Below, one piece after another: positions 1-7,611 of a DNA stretch of 22,758 bases. Source of the DNA: a virus; IMG/VR virus record IMGVR_UViG_3300017637_000004, positions 1 to 22,758 of that record; one strand, given 5' to 3'. Every line of letters starts with the position of its first letter. Position 1 is the first letter of the stretch. A program made the position numbers and the translations under genes. The notes beneath the pieces are model-generated. The model was not told the origin of the DNA. It saw nothing but the letters and a program-made list of their open reading frames with translations, and searched no databases.

Positions 1-2
1 AG

Positions 3-38
3 GTCGCGGCCTGGGCGGCGGTGGTCGCAGCGCCCTGA
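3..38 (+). CDS. 3' end of an upstream gene (partial, uncertain)
   Basis: One forward frame enters from outside the window and stops at TGA 36-38. It reads as a short hydrophobic tail (VAAWAAVVAAP). Such an end would fit a membrane protein's last helix, but eleven codons cannot prove a gene. The next 85 bases contain a small GC hairpin and then the Shine-Dalgarno sequence of the following gene. Confidence 0.3.
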   Translation, partial: VAAWAAVVAAP

Positions 39-123
39 CGGCTCGACGGCGGCGCGCTGCCCGCCTAGGGGGAGGGCGACGCGGGGTGCCACACCCCGGC
101 CCCCGGTTCGAGGAGAGCGACTG

Positions 124-1506
124 TTGCGCCGCCTGATGCTGCCCGTCCTGACCCTGTGCCTGTCCGCCTGTTCGACGACCGCGCCGGGGCCTGCACTCAA
201 GATGGCGGCAGCGCAGCCCGCCGCGCTGGAGATCGATCGTGCCGCCTATGCCCGGCGAATGGAGGGGTTCTGGCTGGGCCAGAGCATCGCCAACTGGACC
301 GGCCTGGTTACCGAGATGGACAAGATCGGCGGCGACGGGCCGCATGGCCGATTCTACACCCGCGACGATTGGGGCAAGCCCGACCAGCCGAGCATCTTTG
401 ACCCGACCAAGCCCAGCCCGATTTCGCCGACGATCGATTTCGTGCGGCGCGGACCGGGCGAAAGCTGGGGCGCGGATGACGATACCGATATCGAATATAT
501 CTATCAGGACGCGCTGCTGAAGCACCGCACCAGCATCCTGACGCCGCAGCAAATCCGGCAGGCGTGGATCGACCATATCTATGACGAGAGGCAGCCGACG
601 CCATACGGCAAGGACGAAACCGGCAACCAGAATTACCTGTGGGTTTCGAACCAGCGCGCCCACGAATTGATGCTGGCAGGAGTGCTGCCGCCCGACACCT
701 CCGACCCCGCGCGCAACGAACATACCGATATGATCGACGCGCAGCTGTCGACCGAGATTTTCGGCCTGTTCGCGCCGGGCCGTCCCGACATCGCGTTGCG
801 CATGGCCGATTTGCCGATCCGCACCACGGCGCGGGGAGCCGCCGCCGACATTTCGCGCTTTCATGTCGTGCTCCATGCACTGTCGGCGCAGGTCGATCCG
901 GCGCGACCGCTGGGGCCGCAATTGCGCGCCATCGCCGCGCAGGCGAGCCGGGTGCTGCCCGAGGGTGGCTATCCGCTGGCGATGTACCGATTTGTGTTGG
1001 GGCAATATGAGAGCGGGGTGCGCTGGGAGGCGGTGCGCGACGCGGTCTATCGCCGCTATCAGGTCGAGATGGCCGATGGCTACGACATCTCCGCGCGCAA
1101 GCTCTACTGCAATGGCTGTTTCGCGGGGGGCATCAACTTTGCCGCGGGGCTGGTCAGTTACTTCTATGGCGAGGGCGATCTGCGCGAGACGATCCGCATC
1201 GGCACGCTGGCGGGATGGGATTCGGACAATCCCACCGCGACCTGGGGCGGGCTGATCGGGTCGATCATGGGCCGCGCGCGGATCGAGGCCGCGTTCGGGC
1301 GGAAGCTGTCGGGGCGTTTCTACATCCATCGCACGCGCAAGGGGTTTGCGAACGAAGGGTATGACGATTTCGCCGCGATGGGGACGCGGGCGCTGGGGAT
1401 TGTCGACCGCGCGGTGATCGAGGAGGCCGGGGGGCGGGTTGATCGGGCACGGGGGCGGTGGGTGATTCCGAGGGCGGACGGCGTGTGGGGGCCGGGGGGC
1501 GAGTAG
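124..1506 (+). CDS. ADP-ribosylglycohydrolase family lipoprotein
   Basis: The 460-residue product looks like a secreted member of the ADP-ribosylglycohydrolase (DraG/ARH-like) family, whose members remove ADP-ribose from proteins or small molecules using a di-metal site. Metal-binding hallmarks are visible at both ends: DDDTD at residues 118-122 and GWDSDNP at 364-370, followed by a glycine-rich helix (GGLIGSIMG). The N-terminus is a lipoprotein signal with lipobox LSAC and lipidated Cys16, so the protein should sit in the periplasm or on the outer membrane, which is unusual for an enzyme class often found in the cytoplasm. The start is TTG at 124: AGGAG at 111-115 is well spaced for it, while the internal ATG at 136 would shorten the positive part of the signal peptide. 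The substrate cannot be read from sequence. The gene stands alone and converges on a reverse-strand gene 27 bases downstream. Confidence 0.85.
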   Translation: MRRLMLPVLTLCLSACSTTAPGPALKMAAAQPAALEIDRAAYARRMEGFWLGQSIANWTGLVTEMDKIGGDGPHGRFYTRDDWGKPDQPSIFDPTKPSPISPTIDFVRRGPGESWGADDDTDIEYIYQDALLKHRTSILTPQQIRQAWIDHIYDERQPTPYGKDETGNQNYLWVSNQRAHELMLAGVLPPDTSDPARNEHTDMIDAQLSTEIFGLFAPGRPDIALRMADLPIRTTARGAAADISRFHVVLHALSAQVDPARPLGPQLRAIAAQASRVLPEGGYPLAMYRFVLGQYESGVRWEAVRDAVYRRYQVEMADGYDISARKLYCNGCFAGGINFAAGLVSYFYGEGDLRETIRIGTLAGWDSDNPTATWGGLIGSIMGRARIEAAFGRKLSGRFYIHRTRKGFANEGYDDFAAMGTRALGIVDRAVIEEAGGRVDRARGRWVIPRADGVWGPGGE

Positions 1507-1533
1507 GGGCTGCTTGCGACCCCGTCGCGGACG

Positions 1534-1860
1534 CTAGGCACCGATCCGCATCGTGGCGAAATCAGGCATCTCGCCGACTGTCACAACCGGTAGATCGCAG
1601 GCGGCTGCTAAGATCGCGGGGTCATCTTCGATCCAATGGGTGAAGCCATCACCCGTCCACAAATACGCGTTGTCGCCTTGCGCAAACAATGACGAAACGA
1701 ACTGCGCCGCGATAGTCCGCCCCCACCGCATCGCTTCATCTTCTGTTGCGCTGGCGATCCATACGCCGGTGCTGTCCTCGTCGTCCCAACCATGCCTAGC
1801 GTTTCGCTCGGCTTGGTCCGAAGTCTCATAGCCAAACCGAAAAAGGCGCTTTGTCAGCAT
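1534..1860 (-). CDS. hypothetical protein, 108 aa
   Basis: I do not recognise a family. The 108-residue product is soluble and acidic, with aromatic-rich stretches (YLWTGDGFTHWIEDD around residues 66-80) and no signal peptide or membrane segment. Its amino acid make-up is that of a real protein rather than a shadow frame: it is balanced, with no arginine or alanine excess, and the opposite strand has no convincing product. Base composition is visibly less GC-rich than its neighbours, which may reflect transfer. No clear Shine-Dalgarno sequence precedes the ATG at 1858-1860. It converges with the ADP-ribosylglycohydrolase gene and has 280 bases of repeat-containing DNA upstream. Confidence 0.6.
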   Translation of the reverse strand: MLTKRLFRFGYETSDQAERNARHGWDDEDSTGVWIASATEDEAMRWGRTIAAQFVSSLFAQGDNAYLWTGDGFTHWIEDDPAILAAACDLPVVTVGEMPDFATMRIGA

Positions 1861-1987
1861 TACGCCACGCTATCGCTGACACGCGCGAGGTCAATGGCAG
1901 CTAACCACCCAATTGCTGTCCTAGCCATCCTCAACCGATTTCGGATTGGCGTCGTACCCCGCGGCTAAGTCGCTTGTGGCCCGGTGG

Positions 1988-2121
1988 ATGCTGAAACAAG
2001 TTCAGCATGACGGGAGGAGGGGTGGGCTGTCTGCCCATTGGCGGCTTCGCCGCGCCGGCCTTGAGCCGGGGCAGGGCTTCGTGGCGCTCAAGGCAGCCCG
2101 GTCCCGGGTCAAGCCCGGGAC
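1988..2121. repeat. cluster of three short palindromic intergenic repeats
   Basis: The 280-base gap between the two reverse-strand genes (1861-2140) holds no gene I can support. It contains three perfect inverted repeats: ATGCTGAA at 1988-1995 with TTCAGCAT at 2001-2008; CCTTGAGC at 2059-2066 with GCTCAAGG at 2086-2093; and GTCCCGGG at 2101-2108 with CCCGGGAC at 2114-2121. Sequences of this kind are scattered between genes in many sphingomonads. None is followed by a T run, so I call them repeats, although the last could act as a transcription barrier 20 bases past the stop of the DUF6491 gene. Confidence 0.7.
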
Positions 2122-2140
2122 GACGAGAGGGTTTGACGTT

Positions 2141-2524
2141 CTAGCCCTTCGGCCTGGCCGGCTTCTTTGCGCGTTCCGGCGGTTTGCCGTCGATCTTGAC
2201 CAGCGAGGCGAGGCGGCATTCGCCTTCGCGGGGGACGATGATGCTGGCGAAGCGGTCGATGCCGCCGACGCCGCCCGAGGGCTTGAAGGCGATCTGCCAG
2301 GCCCAGGGGAGCTCGATGCACGGGGCGAAGAAGGTGCCACGATACCATTGCCGCCCGGCGCGCAGGTAAATTGCGTCGCGGCCATCGGCGCGGAAGTCGC
2401 GGATCATCGAGGAGAAGGGGATGCGAGCCTCTTTGGGGGCGGCGGGCGCGGATTCCTGCGCCGTGGCGGGGAGGGCGGTGGCGAGCAGGGCCAGCGGGGC
2501 GAGCAGGGCGGGGCGGTGGGTCAT
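2141..2524 (-). CDS. DUF6491 family secreted protein
   Basis: The 127-residue product resembles the DUF6491 family of small exported proteins, whose function is unknown. A Sec signal peptide covers residues 1-22 (cleavage after PATA). The mature part has the family pattern: an IPF...IRDFRADG stretch at 35-48, WYRGTF at 60-65, Cys69, and a DRFASI segment at 90-95 before Cys103. The two cysteines could form a disulfide in the periplasm. The frame stays open far upstream, but codons before 2524 overlap the divergent promoter region and read as non-protein, so I start at the ATG just before the signal peptide. No strong Shine-Dalgarno is visible. The tail is rich in Lys, Arg and Pro. Confidence 0.75.
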   Translation of the reverse strand: MTHRPALLAPLALLATALPATAQESAPAAPKEARIPFSSMIRDFRADGRDAIYLRAGRQWYRGTFFAPCIELPWAWQIAFKPSGGVGGIDRFASIIVPREGECRLASLVKIDGKPPERAKKPARPKG

Positions 2525-2572
2525 GCTGGAAGCATGGCACAGGTGCGATGAACCGGCGATGCATGAATTCAC

Positions 2573-2587
2573 GAACCAAATAGGAAC
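2573..2587 (+). promoter_or_regulatory. candidate LexA (SOS) box
   Basis: GAAC-CAAATAG-GAAC matches the direct-repeat operator GAAC-N7-GAAC (GTTC-N7-GTTC on the other strand) known for alphaproteobacterial LexA. It lies in the divergent gap between the DUF6491 gene and the phage-like cluster, seven bases before a sigma70-like -35 element. About one such match in a window of this size is possible by chance; the position is what makes it credible. Confidence 0.5.
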
Positions 2588-2594
2588 ATAGCGC

Positions 2595-2623
2595 TTGACA
2601 TCGTCACGCTCTTTCGGTACATA
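2595..2623 (+). promoter_or_regulatory. sigma70-like promoter of the phage-like cluster
   Basis: TTGACA at 2595-2600 is a perfect -35 hexamer. After a 17-base spacer, TACATA at 2618-2623 is a fair -10. Transcription would start near 2630 and give a leader of about 125 bases, containing the hairpin at 2700-2737, before the small terminase gene. It is the only convincing promoter I can see ahead of the particle genes. Confidence 0.6.
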
Positions 2624-2699
2624 ACAGGAACGCTGAAGAATTGCGAGTCGCGGCGACCGGGCCGCTGAACGCGATCTTTTGGGAATTGGAAATCGAGTG

Positions 2700-2737
2700 A
2701 AGTCGGGCCGGGGCGGCAACGCCTGCCGGCCCGATTT
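2700..2737 (+). promoter_or_regulatory. long leader hairpin with GCAA tetraloop
   Basis: Positions 2700-2711 pair with 2726-2737 (twelve pairs, one of them G-U). Inside, GGCG 2712-2715 pairs with CGCC 2720-2723 around a GCAA loop (GNRA type), leaving a two-base bulge at 2724-2725. It sits in the predicted leader, ending 20 bases before the start codon and just before the Shine-Dalgarno sequence. It lacks a T tract, so a terminator is unlikely. It shares its first 16 bases with the hairpin at 10611-10652. Confidence 0.55.
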
Positions 2738-2756
2738 GCGTTGGGGAGAGGCGACA

Positions 2757-3377
2757 ATGCCGAAGGGATGCCGCATTGATCTCGATGGACAGCGGGTCGC
2801 GACCGGCAAGCGTGCGCGCGCTCGTTGGAGCAGGGCGATGCGCGTTGCGTTTCTCGACCACCTCGCTGCCACATGCCACGTCGCCCAATCGGCTGCGGTT
2901 GCGAAGGTGGATGTGCATACCGTTTATGCGCACCGGCGGCGCGACGCCCGTTTCGCCGAGCAGTGGGAAGCGGCACTGGCGCTTGGCTATCAGATGGTCG
3001 AGACGCTGCTGCTGGGCCATGTGCTTGCGGGCAACCGTGCCAGCGATCACGTCGATACCCAGCAGTGCGAACAGCCGCTGATCGATTTCGACGCGGCAAT
3101 GCGCTTGCTCGCGGCCCATCGCAAGCCGGACGCGAAGCCGCGAAAGGGCGGGCCCCCGCTGCAATTTGCCGCTCCTGACGAGACCGACGCCGTGCTGCTC
3201 AAGCGCCTGAAGGTGATCGAGATGCGACGCGCGCGTGAGGCGCAATGTGCCGCGCAGGTGGCCGCGGGTACGGCCGGGTTGCTGGCGCAGGATGCGGGCG
3301 CGGGCGATCCGGTCCTGGCACGCGATGCGGTGATCGATCACGTCCCGCAGGCGGAGGGTGCGCGGGATGGCGAGTGA
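2757..3377 (+). CDS. small terminase-like DNA-binding protein (GTA g1-like)
   Basis: This is probably the small terminase subunit, which recognises DNA and hands it to the large subunit for packaging. The 206-residue product has a basic N-terminus and a helix-turn-helix-like segment at residues 32-62 (DHLAATCHVAQSAAVAKV), followed by helical sequence rich in Ala, Glu and Arg, as in small terminases. The assignment also rests on position: its stop overlaps the start of the large terminase, as g1 and g2 do in RcGTA. I chose the ATG at 2757 because GGAGAGG at 2745-2751 fits it. The frame stays open 26 codons further, but that part lies in the leader hairpin. It would be the first gene after the promoter at 2595. 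Other helix-turn-helix proteins cannot be excluded. Confidence 0.7.
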   Translation: MPKGCRIDLDGQRVATGKRARARWSRAMRVAFLDHLAATCHVAQSAAVAKVDVHTVYAHRRRDARFAEQWEAALALGYQMVETLLLGHVLAGNRASDHVDTQQCEQPLIDFDAAMRLLAAHRKPDAKPRKGGPPLQFAAPDETDAVLLKRLKVIEMRRAREAQCAAQVAAGTAGLLAQDAGAGDPVLARDAVIDHVPQAEGARDGE

Positions 3378-4686
3378 TGCAGAGATCGGCGCGTTCATCG
3401 ACCGACTGATCGCGCTGCCCGATGAAGAACGCGGCCATGCGGTGCGCGGGATGACGAAGCCGATGCGGCGCGAGTTCCTCGCGCGGTGGAAGCTGTGGGC
3501 GCATGGCGGGCAGCTGGTGCCGCCGGGGGACTGGCGCGTGTGGCTGATCCGCGCCGGGCGTGGCTTTGGCAAGACGCGCGCGGGGAGCGAATGGGTCAAC
3601 CAGCTCGCGCTGGATGTGCCCGAGGGGCGCTTTGCGCTGGTCGGCGCGAGCCTCGACGAAGTGCGGCGGGTGATGATCGAGGGGCAGTCAGGGCTGATCG
3701 CCACGGCGCGGTCCGACCGGCAACCGGTGTGGAAGGCGAGCGCGCGCGAGCTGCACTGGCCGTCGGGCGCGGTGGCCTTTGCCTATTCGGCGGAGTCGCC
3801 GGAGGGGCTGCGCGGGCCGGAGCATCATGCCGCCTGGGCCGATGAGCTGGGCAAATGGGGGCGCCGGGGCGATGCGGCGTGGGACAATCTGATGATGGGA
3901 TTGCGGCTGGGGGATCGGCCGCGCGTGCTGGTGACGACGACGCCGCGGCCGACGCGGCTGATGCGGCGGGTCATGGCGTTGCCGAGCTGTGTCGAGACGC
4001 GGGGGAGGACGCGGGACAATCCGCATCTGCCGACGAGTTTCGTGGAAGCGATGGAGGCCGAATATGGCGGCACGCGGCTGGGGCGACAGGAGCTGGAGGG
4101 CGAGCTGCTGAGCGATGTGCCTGGGGCGCTTTGGACGCGGGCGATGATCGAGGCGGCTCGGGCCGTTGTGGTGGGCGATCCGGTGCGCGTAGTGGTCGGC
4201 GTTGATCCGCCCGCGAGTGCCGAGGGCGATGCGTGCGGGATTGTCGCGGTCGCGATCGACGGTGCCGGGCGGCTGAACGTGCTGGAGGATGCGAGCGTGT
4301 CGGGCCTGTCGCCCGAGGGGTGGGCGCAGGCGGTGGCGGCGTGCGCCGCGCGGCAGGGCGCGGACCGGGTGGTGGCGGAGAAGAACCAGGGCGGCGACAT
4401 GGTCGAGAGCGTGCTGCGCGCGGCGGCGGTGGCGATGCCGGTACGGCTGGTCCATGCCAGCCGGGGCAAGGCGGCGCGGGCGGAGCCGGTGGCGGCGCTG
4501 TATGAGCGGGGCCATGTGCGGCACGCGGAGCCGTTTGCGGCGCTGGAGGACGAGCTGTGCGGGCTGGTGCGCGGCGGCGATTATGCCGGGCCGGGGCGAT
4601 CGCCGGATCGCGCCGATGCGCTGGTGTGGGCGGCGTGGGAGCTGGTGTTCGGGTGGAAGGGCGAGGTTGGGGTGCGCAAGCCCTGA
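3367..4686 (+). CDS. terminase large subunit (GTA g2-like)
   Basis: This is the packaging motor: an N-terminal ATPase that pumps DNA into the head and a C-terminal RNase H-like nuclease that cuts it. Walker A is AGRGFGKT with Lys69 and Thr70. Walker B ends in WADE (Asp159, Glu160), and a TTTPRPTR coupling motif follows. The nuclease shows GVDPPAS with Asp280 and a C-terminal SPDRADAL with Asp414 and Asp417. All expected catalytic residues are present, and 439 residues is normal for the GTA/HK97 type, so the gene looks functional. GGAGGG at 3352-3357 favours ATG 3367 over the GTG at 3358. It overlaps the small terminase by 11 bases. Downstream, the usual portal neighbour is displaced by two unrelated genes. 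Confidence 0.95.
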   Translation: MASDAEIGAFIDRLIALPDEERGHAVRGMTKPMRREFLARWKLWAHGGQLVPPGDWRVWLIRAGRGFGKTRAGSEWVNQLALDVPEGRFALVGASLDEVRRVMIEGQSGLIATARSDRQPVWKASARELHWPSGAVAFAYSAESPEGLRGPEHHAAWADELGKWGRRGDAAWDNLMMGLRLGDRPRVLVTTTPRPTRLMRRVMALPSCVETRGRTRDNPHLPTSFVEAMEAEYGGTRLGRQELEGELLSDVPGALWTRAMIEAARAVVVGDPVRVVVGVDPPASAEGDACGIVAVAIDGAGRLNVLEDASVSGLSPEGWAQAVAACAARQGADRVVAEKNQGGDMVESVLRAAAVAMPVRLVHASRGKAARAEPVAALYERGHVRHAEPFAALEDELCGLVRGGDYAGPGRSPDRADALVWAAWELVFGWKGEVGVRKP

Positions 4687-4732
4687 GATCGGCTCTAGGC
4701 GATGCGTTCGCCCCTCGCTAAGCCACGCTCCC

Positions 4733-5461
4733 ATGTGCGTGCTGGCGTTGGCGTGGGGGATGCATCCCAATTGGTTGTTGGTCGCCGCGGGGAACCGTGA
4801 CGAGCGGCATGCGCGCGCGACTTTGCCGCTGTCGCGCTGGATGGCGAAGGGTCCGGTGATCGGCGGGCGCGATCTGGAGGCCGGGGGGACCTGGCTGGCG
4901 GTGAATGAGGCCGGGCGGCTGGCGGCGGTGACCAATGTGCGCGGGGAGGCGGCCGATCCGGGCAAGCTTTCGCGCGGGGCTTTGGTGACCGACATGCTCG
5001 CCGGGAATGAGCCGGAGGATTTGAACGCGTACAACCCGTTCAACCTGATCGCGGTGGATCGCGATGGGCCGCTCTATCTGTCGAACCGGCCCGATCCGGT
5101 GCGGCGGCCGCTGAGCCCGGGGATGCATGGGTTGTCGAACGGGTTGTTCGATACGTTGTGGCCCAAGACGATCCGGGTGCAGATGGGGTTGCGCGCCTGG
5201 CTGGAGGCGGGGAGCTCGGCGCTGGAGCCGCTGTTTGCGGTACTGGCCGACGAGCGGCCGGCGGGGGCGGCGGAGCGCTATGAACCCGATCCGTTCGAGC
5301 CGGTGGACTCGCCGGTGTTCATCCGCAACCCGGTCTATGGCACGCGGTGCAGCACGGTGGTGACGGTGGACCATCTGGGGCGCGGGCGGATTGCGGAGCG
5401 GCGGTTCAGTTCGACGGGGTTGCTGGAAGGCGAGAGCGTGTTGAGTTTTACGTGGAGTTGA
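4733..5461 (+). CDS. NRDE (TANGO2-like) family protein
   Basis: The 242-residue product begins MCVLALAW and carries NRDE at residues 21-24, the defining motif of the NRDE/TANGO2 family. The invariant Cys2 suggests an N-terminal-nucleophile-type fold, and this fixes the start at 4733 even though no Shine-Dalgarno is visible. A GGTWLAVN segment follows at about 49-56, also typical. The molecular role of bacterial members is unsettled; TANGO2 proteins have been linked to heme or acyl-lipid handling. No phage role is known to me. The gene lies 46 bases after the terminase stop and one base before the next gene, so it probably forms a pair with it. It is an insertion relative to the usual terminase-portal order. 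Confidence 0.88.
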   Translation: MCVLALAWGMHPNWLLVAAGNRDERHARATLPLSRWMAKGPVIGGRDLEAGGTWLAVNEAGRLAAVTNVRGEAADPGKLSRGALVTDMLAGNEPEDLNAYNPFNLIAVDRDGPLYLSNRPDPVRRPLSPGMHGLSNGLFDTLWPKTIRVQMGLRAWLEAGSSALEPLFAVLADERPAGAAERYEPDPFEPVDSPVFIRNPVYGTRCSTVVTVDHLGRGRIAERRFSSTGLLEGESVLSFTWS

Positions 5462-5462
5462 G

Positions 5463-6134
5463 ATGACACCTCGGGAAGTGATCGGCGTGGCCGAGGTGCC
5501 GGGCGGGGAACCGCTGCGGCTGGTGCGGCATGGGCGCGACTTCATCATCATGCTCGAGCGCAACGAGCTGATGTCGAGCCGGATGAGCGGATCGGAAGAG
5601 GCGCTGGCGGAAATGACGCTGGACCGGCTGAGCGATCCGGCGAATGCGCGGCTGCTGATCGGCGGCTATGGCATGGGATTTACGCTGCGCGCGGCGCTCA
5701 AGCGGCTGGGGCCGAAGGGATGGGCGTGCGTAGTCGAGCTGGTGCCGGGGATTATCGACTGGGCGCGCGGGCCGATGGCGGATCTGGCCGATGGGTGCCT
5801 GGACGATCCCCGCACGCAGCTGGTGATGGGCGATGTCGGCGCGGAGATTGCGCGCAGCCGGGGGAGCTGGGAGGCGATCCTGCTGGATGTGGACAATGGG
5901 CCGGACGGGCTGACGCGCGACGCGAATGACGGGCTGTACACGATGCGCGGGCTGGAGAAGGCGCGGGCGGCGCTGGCGCCGGGCGGCGTGCTGGCGGTAT
6001 GGTCGGCGGGGCCGGACCCGGCCTTTACGCGGCGGATGCGCGATGCGGGGTTCGAGGTTGAAGAGGTTCAGGTGCGGGCACGGCAGAATGGCAAGGGGCC
6101 GCGCCACGTGATCTGGTTCGGTAGGAAGCGCTAG
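5463..6134 (+). CDS. spermidine synthase-like / SAM-binding protein
   Basis: The 223-residue product has a Rossmann fold of the spermidine synthase or class I methyltransferase type. The nucleotide-binding loop is LLIGGYGMGFTLRAAL at about residues 63-78, an acidic residue ends the next strand (VVELVP), MGDVG follows, and AILLDVDNGPDG takes the place of the catalytic-loop region of aminopropyltransferases. It is shorter than a full spermidine synthase and lacks most of the N-terminal beta domain. It may use a different acceptor or be a methyltransferase; the substrate is unknown. GGAG at 5454-5457 serves the ATG at 5463, one base after the NRDE stop, so the two are probably co-translated. Like the NRDE gene it is not a particle component. 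Confidence 0.75.
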   Translation: MTPREVIGVAEVPGGEPLRLVRHGRDFIIMLERNELMSSRMSGSEEALAEMTLDRLSDPANARLLIGGYGMGFTLRAALKRLGPKGWACVVELVPGIIDWARGPMADLADGCLDDPRTQLVMGDVGAEIARSRGSWEAILLDVDNGPDGLTRDANDGLYTMRGLEKARAALAPGGVLAVWSAGPDPAFTRRMRDAGFEVEEVQVRARQNGKGPRHVIWFGRKR

Positions 6135-6172
6135 GCGCTCAATCGCCGCGAGGCGATCACAGGAGATCCAAT

Positions 6173-7297
6173 ATGAAATGGTTCGGGCGGAAGTCCGGGC
6201 GCGAGGGTTCGCGTCCGGTGTTGGCGCGTGGGCAGGGCGCGGGCGCGGTGCTGGGTGAGTGGCCGCAGAGTTACGAGGCGCAGGTGCGTGCGGGCTATGC
6301 TGCCAATCCGGTGGCGCAGCGGGCGGTGAAGATCATCGCCGAGGGCGTGGCGGCCGCGCCGGTCGCGGCGAGCGATGCGGCGTTGCTGAAGCTCATCACC
6401 GCGCGGAGCCAGGGGCAGGAGCTGGGGGCGACGATCGCCGCGCAGTTGCTGTTGCATGGGAATGCATTCGTGCAGCTCCTTGGCGATGGCGCGGGGGGCG
6501 TGGCGGAGCTGTTCGCGCTGCGGCCCGAGCGGATGAGCGTCGAGACCGATGCCGGGGGGTGGCCGGTCGGCTATCGTTATCGCGTCGGCGGGAGCGTCAC
6601 CACGATCGCGGCGGAGGATGCGGCGGGGCGTCCGCAGGTCGTGCATCTGAAGGCGTTCAACCCGGTCGACGATCATTATGGGCTGGGCTGCCTGGGCGCG
6701 GCGTCGGGGGCGATCGCGATCCACAATGCGGCGACGCGGTGGAACAAGGCGCTGCTCGACAATGCGGCGCGGCCATCCGGGGCGCTGGTCTATGAGCCGG
6801 GGGATGGGAGCGCGCTGTCACCTTCGCAGTTCGAGCGGCTCAAGAGCGAGATGGAGGCGGGCTTTGCCGGGGCCGCCAATGCCGGGCGGCCGATGCTGCT
6901 GGAGGGCGGGCTGAAGTGGCAGGCTATGAGCCTGACGCCGGCGGACATGGATTTTGTCGGGCTGAAGGCGGCGGCGGCGCGCGAGATCGCGCTGGCGTTC
7001 GGGGTGCCGCCGATGCTGATCGGCCTGCCCGGCGACAATAGCTATGCGAACTATCGCGAGGCGAACAAGGCGGTGTGGCGGATGACGATCCTGCCGCTGG
7101 CGGACAAGATCCTGACCGAATTGGCGCAGGGGTTGTCGCCGTGGTTTCCCGATGCGCGGCTGTGGGTCGCGGTCGACAAGGTCCCGGCGATGGCCGAGGA
7201 CCGCGAGCGGCTTTGGCGCAGCGTGAGCGCGGCGGAATTCCTGACGCCAGAGGAGAAGCGCGCGCTGGTGGGGATCGGCGCGGAGGTCGAGTCGTGA
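6173..7297 (+). CDS. HK97-type portal protein (GTA g3-like)
   Basis: Portal proteins form the twelve-fold ring at one head vertex through which DNA enters and to which the tail attaches. The 374-residue product shows the HK97-type features: a helical start (YAANPVAQRAVKIIAEGVA), HGNAFVQLLGD near residue 98, the clip/stem region, and the conserved GVPPMLIGLPGDNSYANYRE at about 277-296. The length is slightly short but within range for this type. AGGAGATC at 6161-6168 gives a strong ribosome site for ATG 6173. A small stem (6142-6147 with 6152-6157) lies in the 38-base gap upstream. The stop overlaps the next gene's GTG. Confidence 0.93.
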   Translation: MKWFGRKSGREGSRPVLARGQGAGAVLGEWPQSYEAQVRAGYAANPVAQRAVKIIAEGVAAAPVAASDAALLKLITARSQGQELGATIAAQLLLHGNAFVQLLGDGAGGVAELFALRPERMSVETDAGGWPVGYRYRVGGSVTTIAAEDAAGRPQVVHLKAFNPVDDHYGLGCLGAASGAIAIHNAATRWNKALLDNAARPSGALVYEPGDGSALSPSQFERLKSEMEAGFAGAANAGRPMLLEGGLKWQAMSLTPADMDFVGLKAAAAREIALAFGVPPMLIGLPGDNSYANYREANKAVWRMTILPLADKILTELAQGLSPWFPDARLWVAVDKVPAMAEDRERLWRSVSAAEFLTPEEKRALVGIGAEVES

Positions 7298-7611
7298 GCG
7301 CGCCGGTGGACGGCAAGCTGCTGGCGCAGCTGATCGCGCAAGGGTCGGCCGAGGGGGCGGACATGGCGACGCTACGCGCGGTGGCGGAGGAGGCGGGCGA
7401 GCTGGGCGCGAGCCGGGCGCTGGCGCGGCTGGGGCTCGACGATCCGCATGCCGGCAAGGACATGGGCGAGTTGCGCGAGCTGCTGGAGGCGTGGCGCGAT
7501 GCGAAACGGTCGGCGGTGAAGGCGGTCGCGGGATGGGTCGTGCGGATGCTGCTCGCGCTGCTGGTTGTGGGGCTGGCGGTGAAGCTGGGGTTTTGGGGGG
7601 TGGGGAAGTGA
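7294..7611 (+). CDS. DUF6127 family membrane protein (GTA g3.5 position)
   Basis: The 105-residue product resembles DUF6127, a small family I know from sphingomonad GTA-like clusters. It has a charged helical body (GADMATLRAVAEEAGELGA, then LRELLEAWRDAKRSA) and one hydrophobic helix near the C-terminus (about residues 82-101), so it is probably a membrane-anchored protein. It occupies the place of g3.5 in RcGTA, between portal and protease. Its role is unknown; membrane tethering of head assembly would be a guess. The start is GTG 7294, overlapping the portal stop as GTGA, with GGAGG at 7282-7286. It is coupled in the same way to the protease. Confidence 0.8.
   Translation: MSAPVDGKLLAQLIAQGSAEGADMATLRAVAEEAGELGASRALARLGLDDPHAGKDMGELRELLEAWRDAKRSAVKAVAGWVVRMLLALLVVGLAVKLGFWGVGK

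Noticed and set aside
82-98. Seven-pair hairpin before the lipoprotein gene as a terminator of the upstream gene
   Set aside because: The stem (82-88 with 92-98) is clean, but C and G follow instead of T residues, so termination is not supported.
1946-2551. 201-codon forward frame across the repeats and the DUF6491 gene
   Set aside because: It reads through palindromic repeats and is antisense to a gene with a signal peptide and family motifs.
2621-2645. Second LexA-like site near GAAC at 2628
   Set aside because: The partner half-site seven bases on is AATT rather than GAAC.
3688-5043. 451-codon reverse frame over terminase and NRDE genes
   Set aside because: Extreme Arg/His/Pro content and no start signal; both forward genes have intact catalytic motifs.
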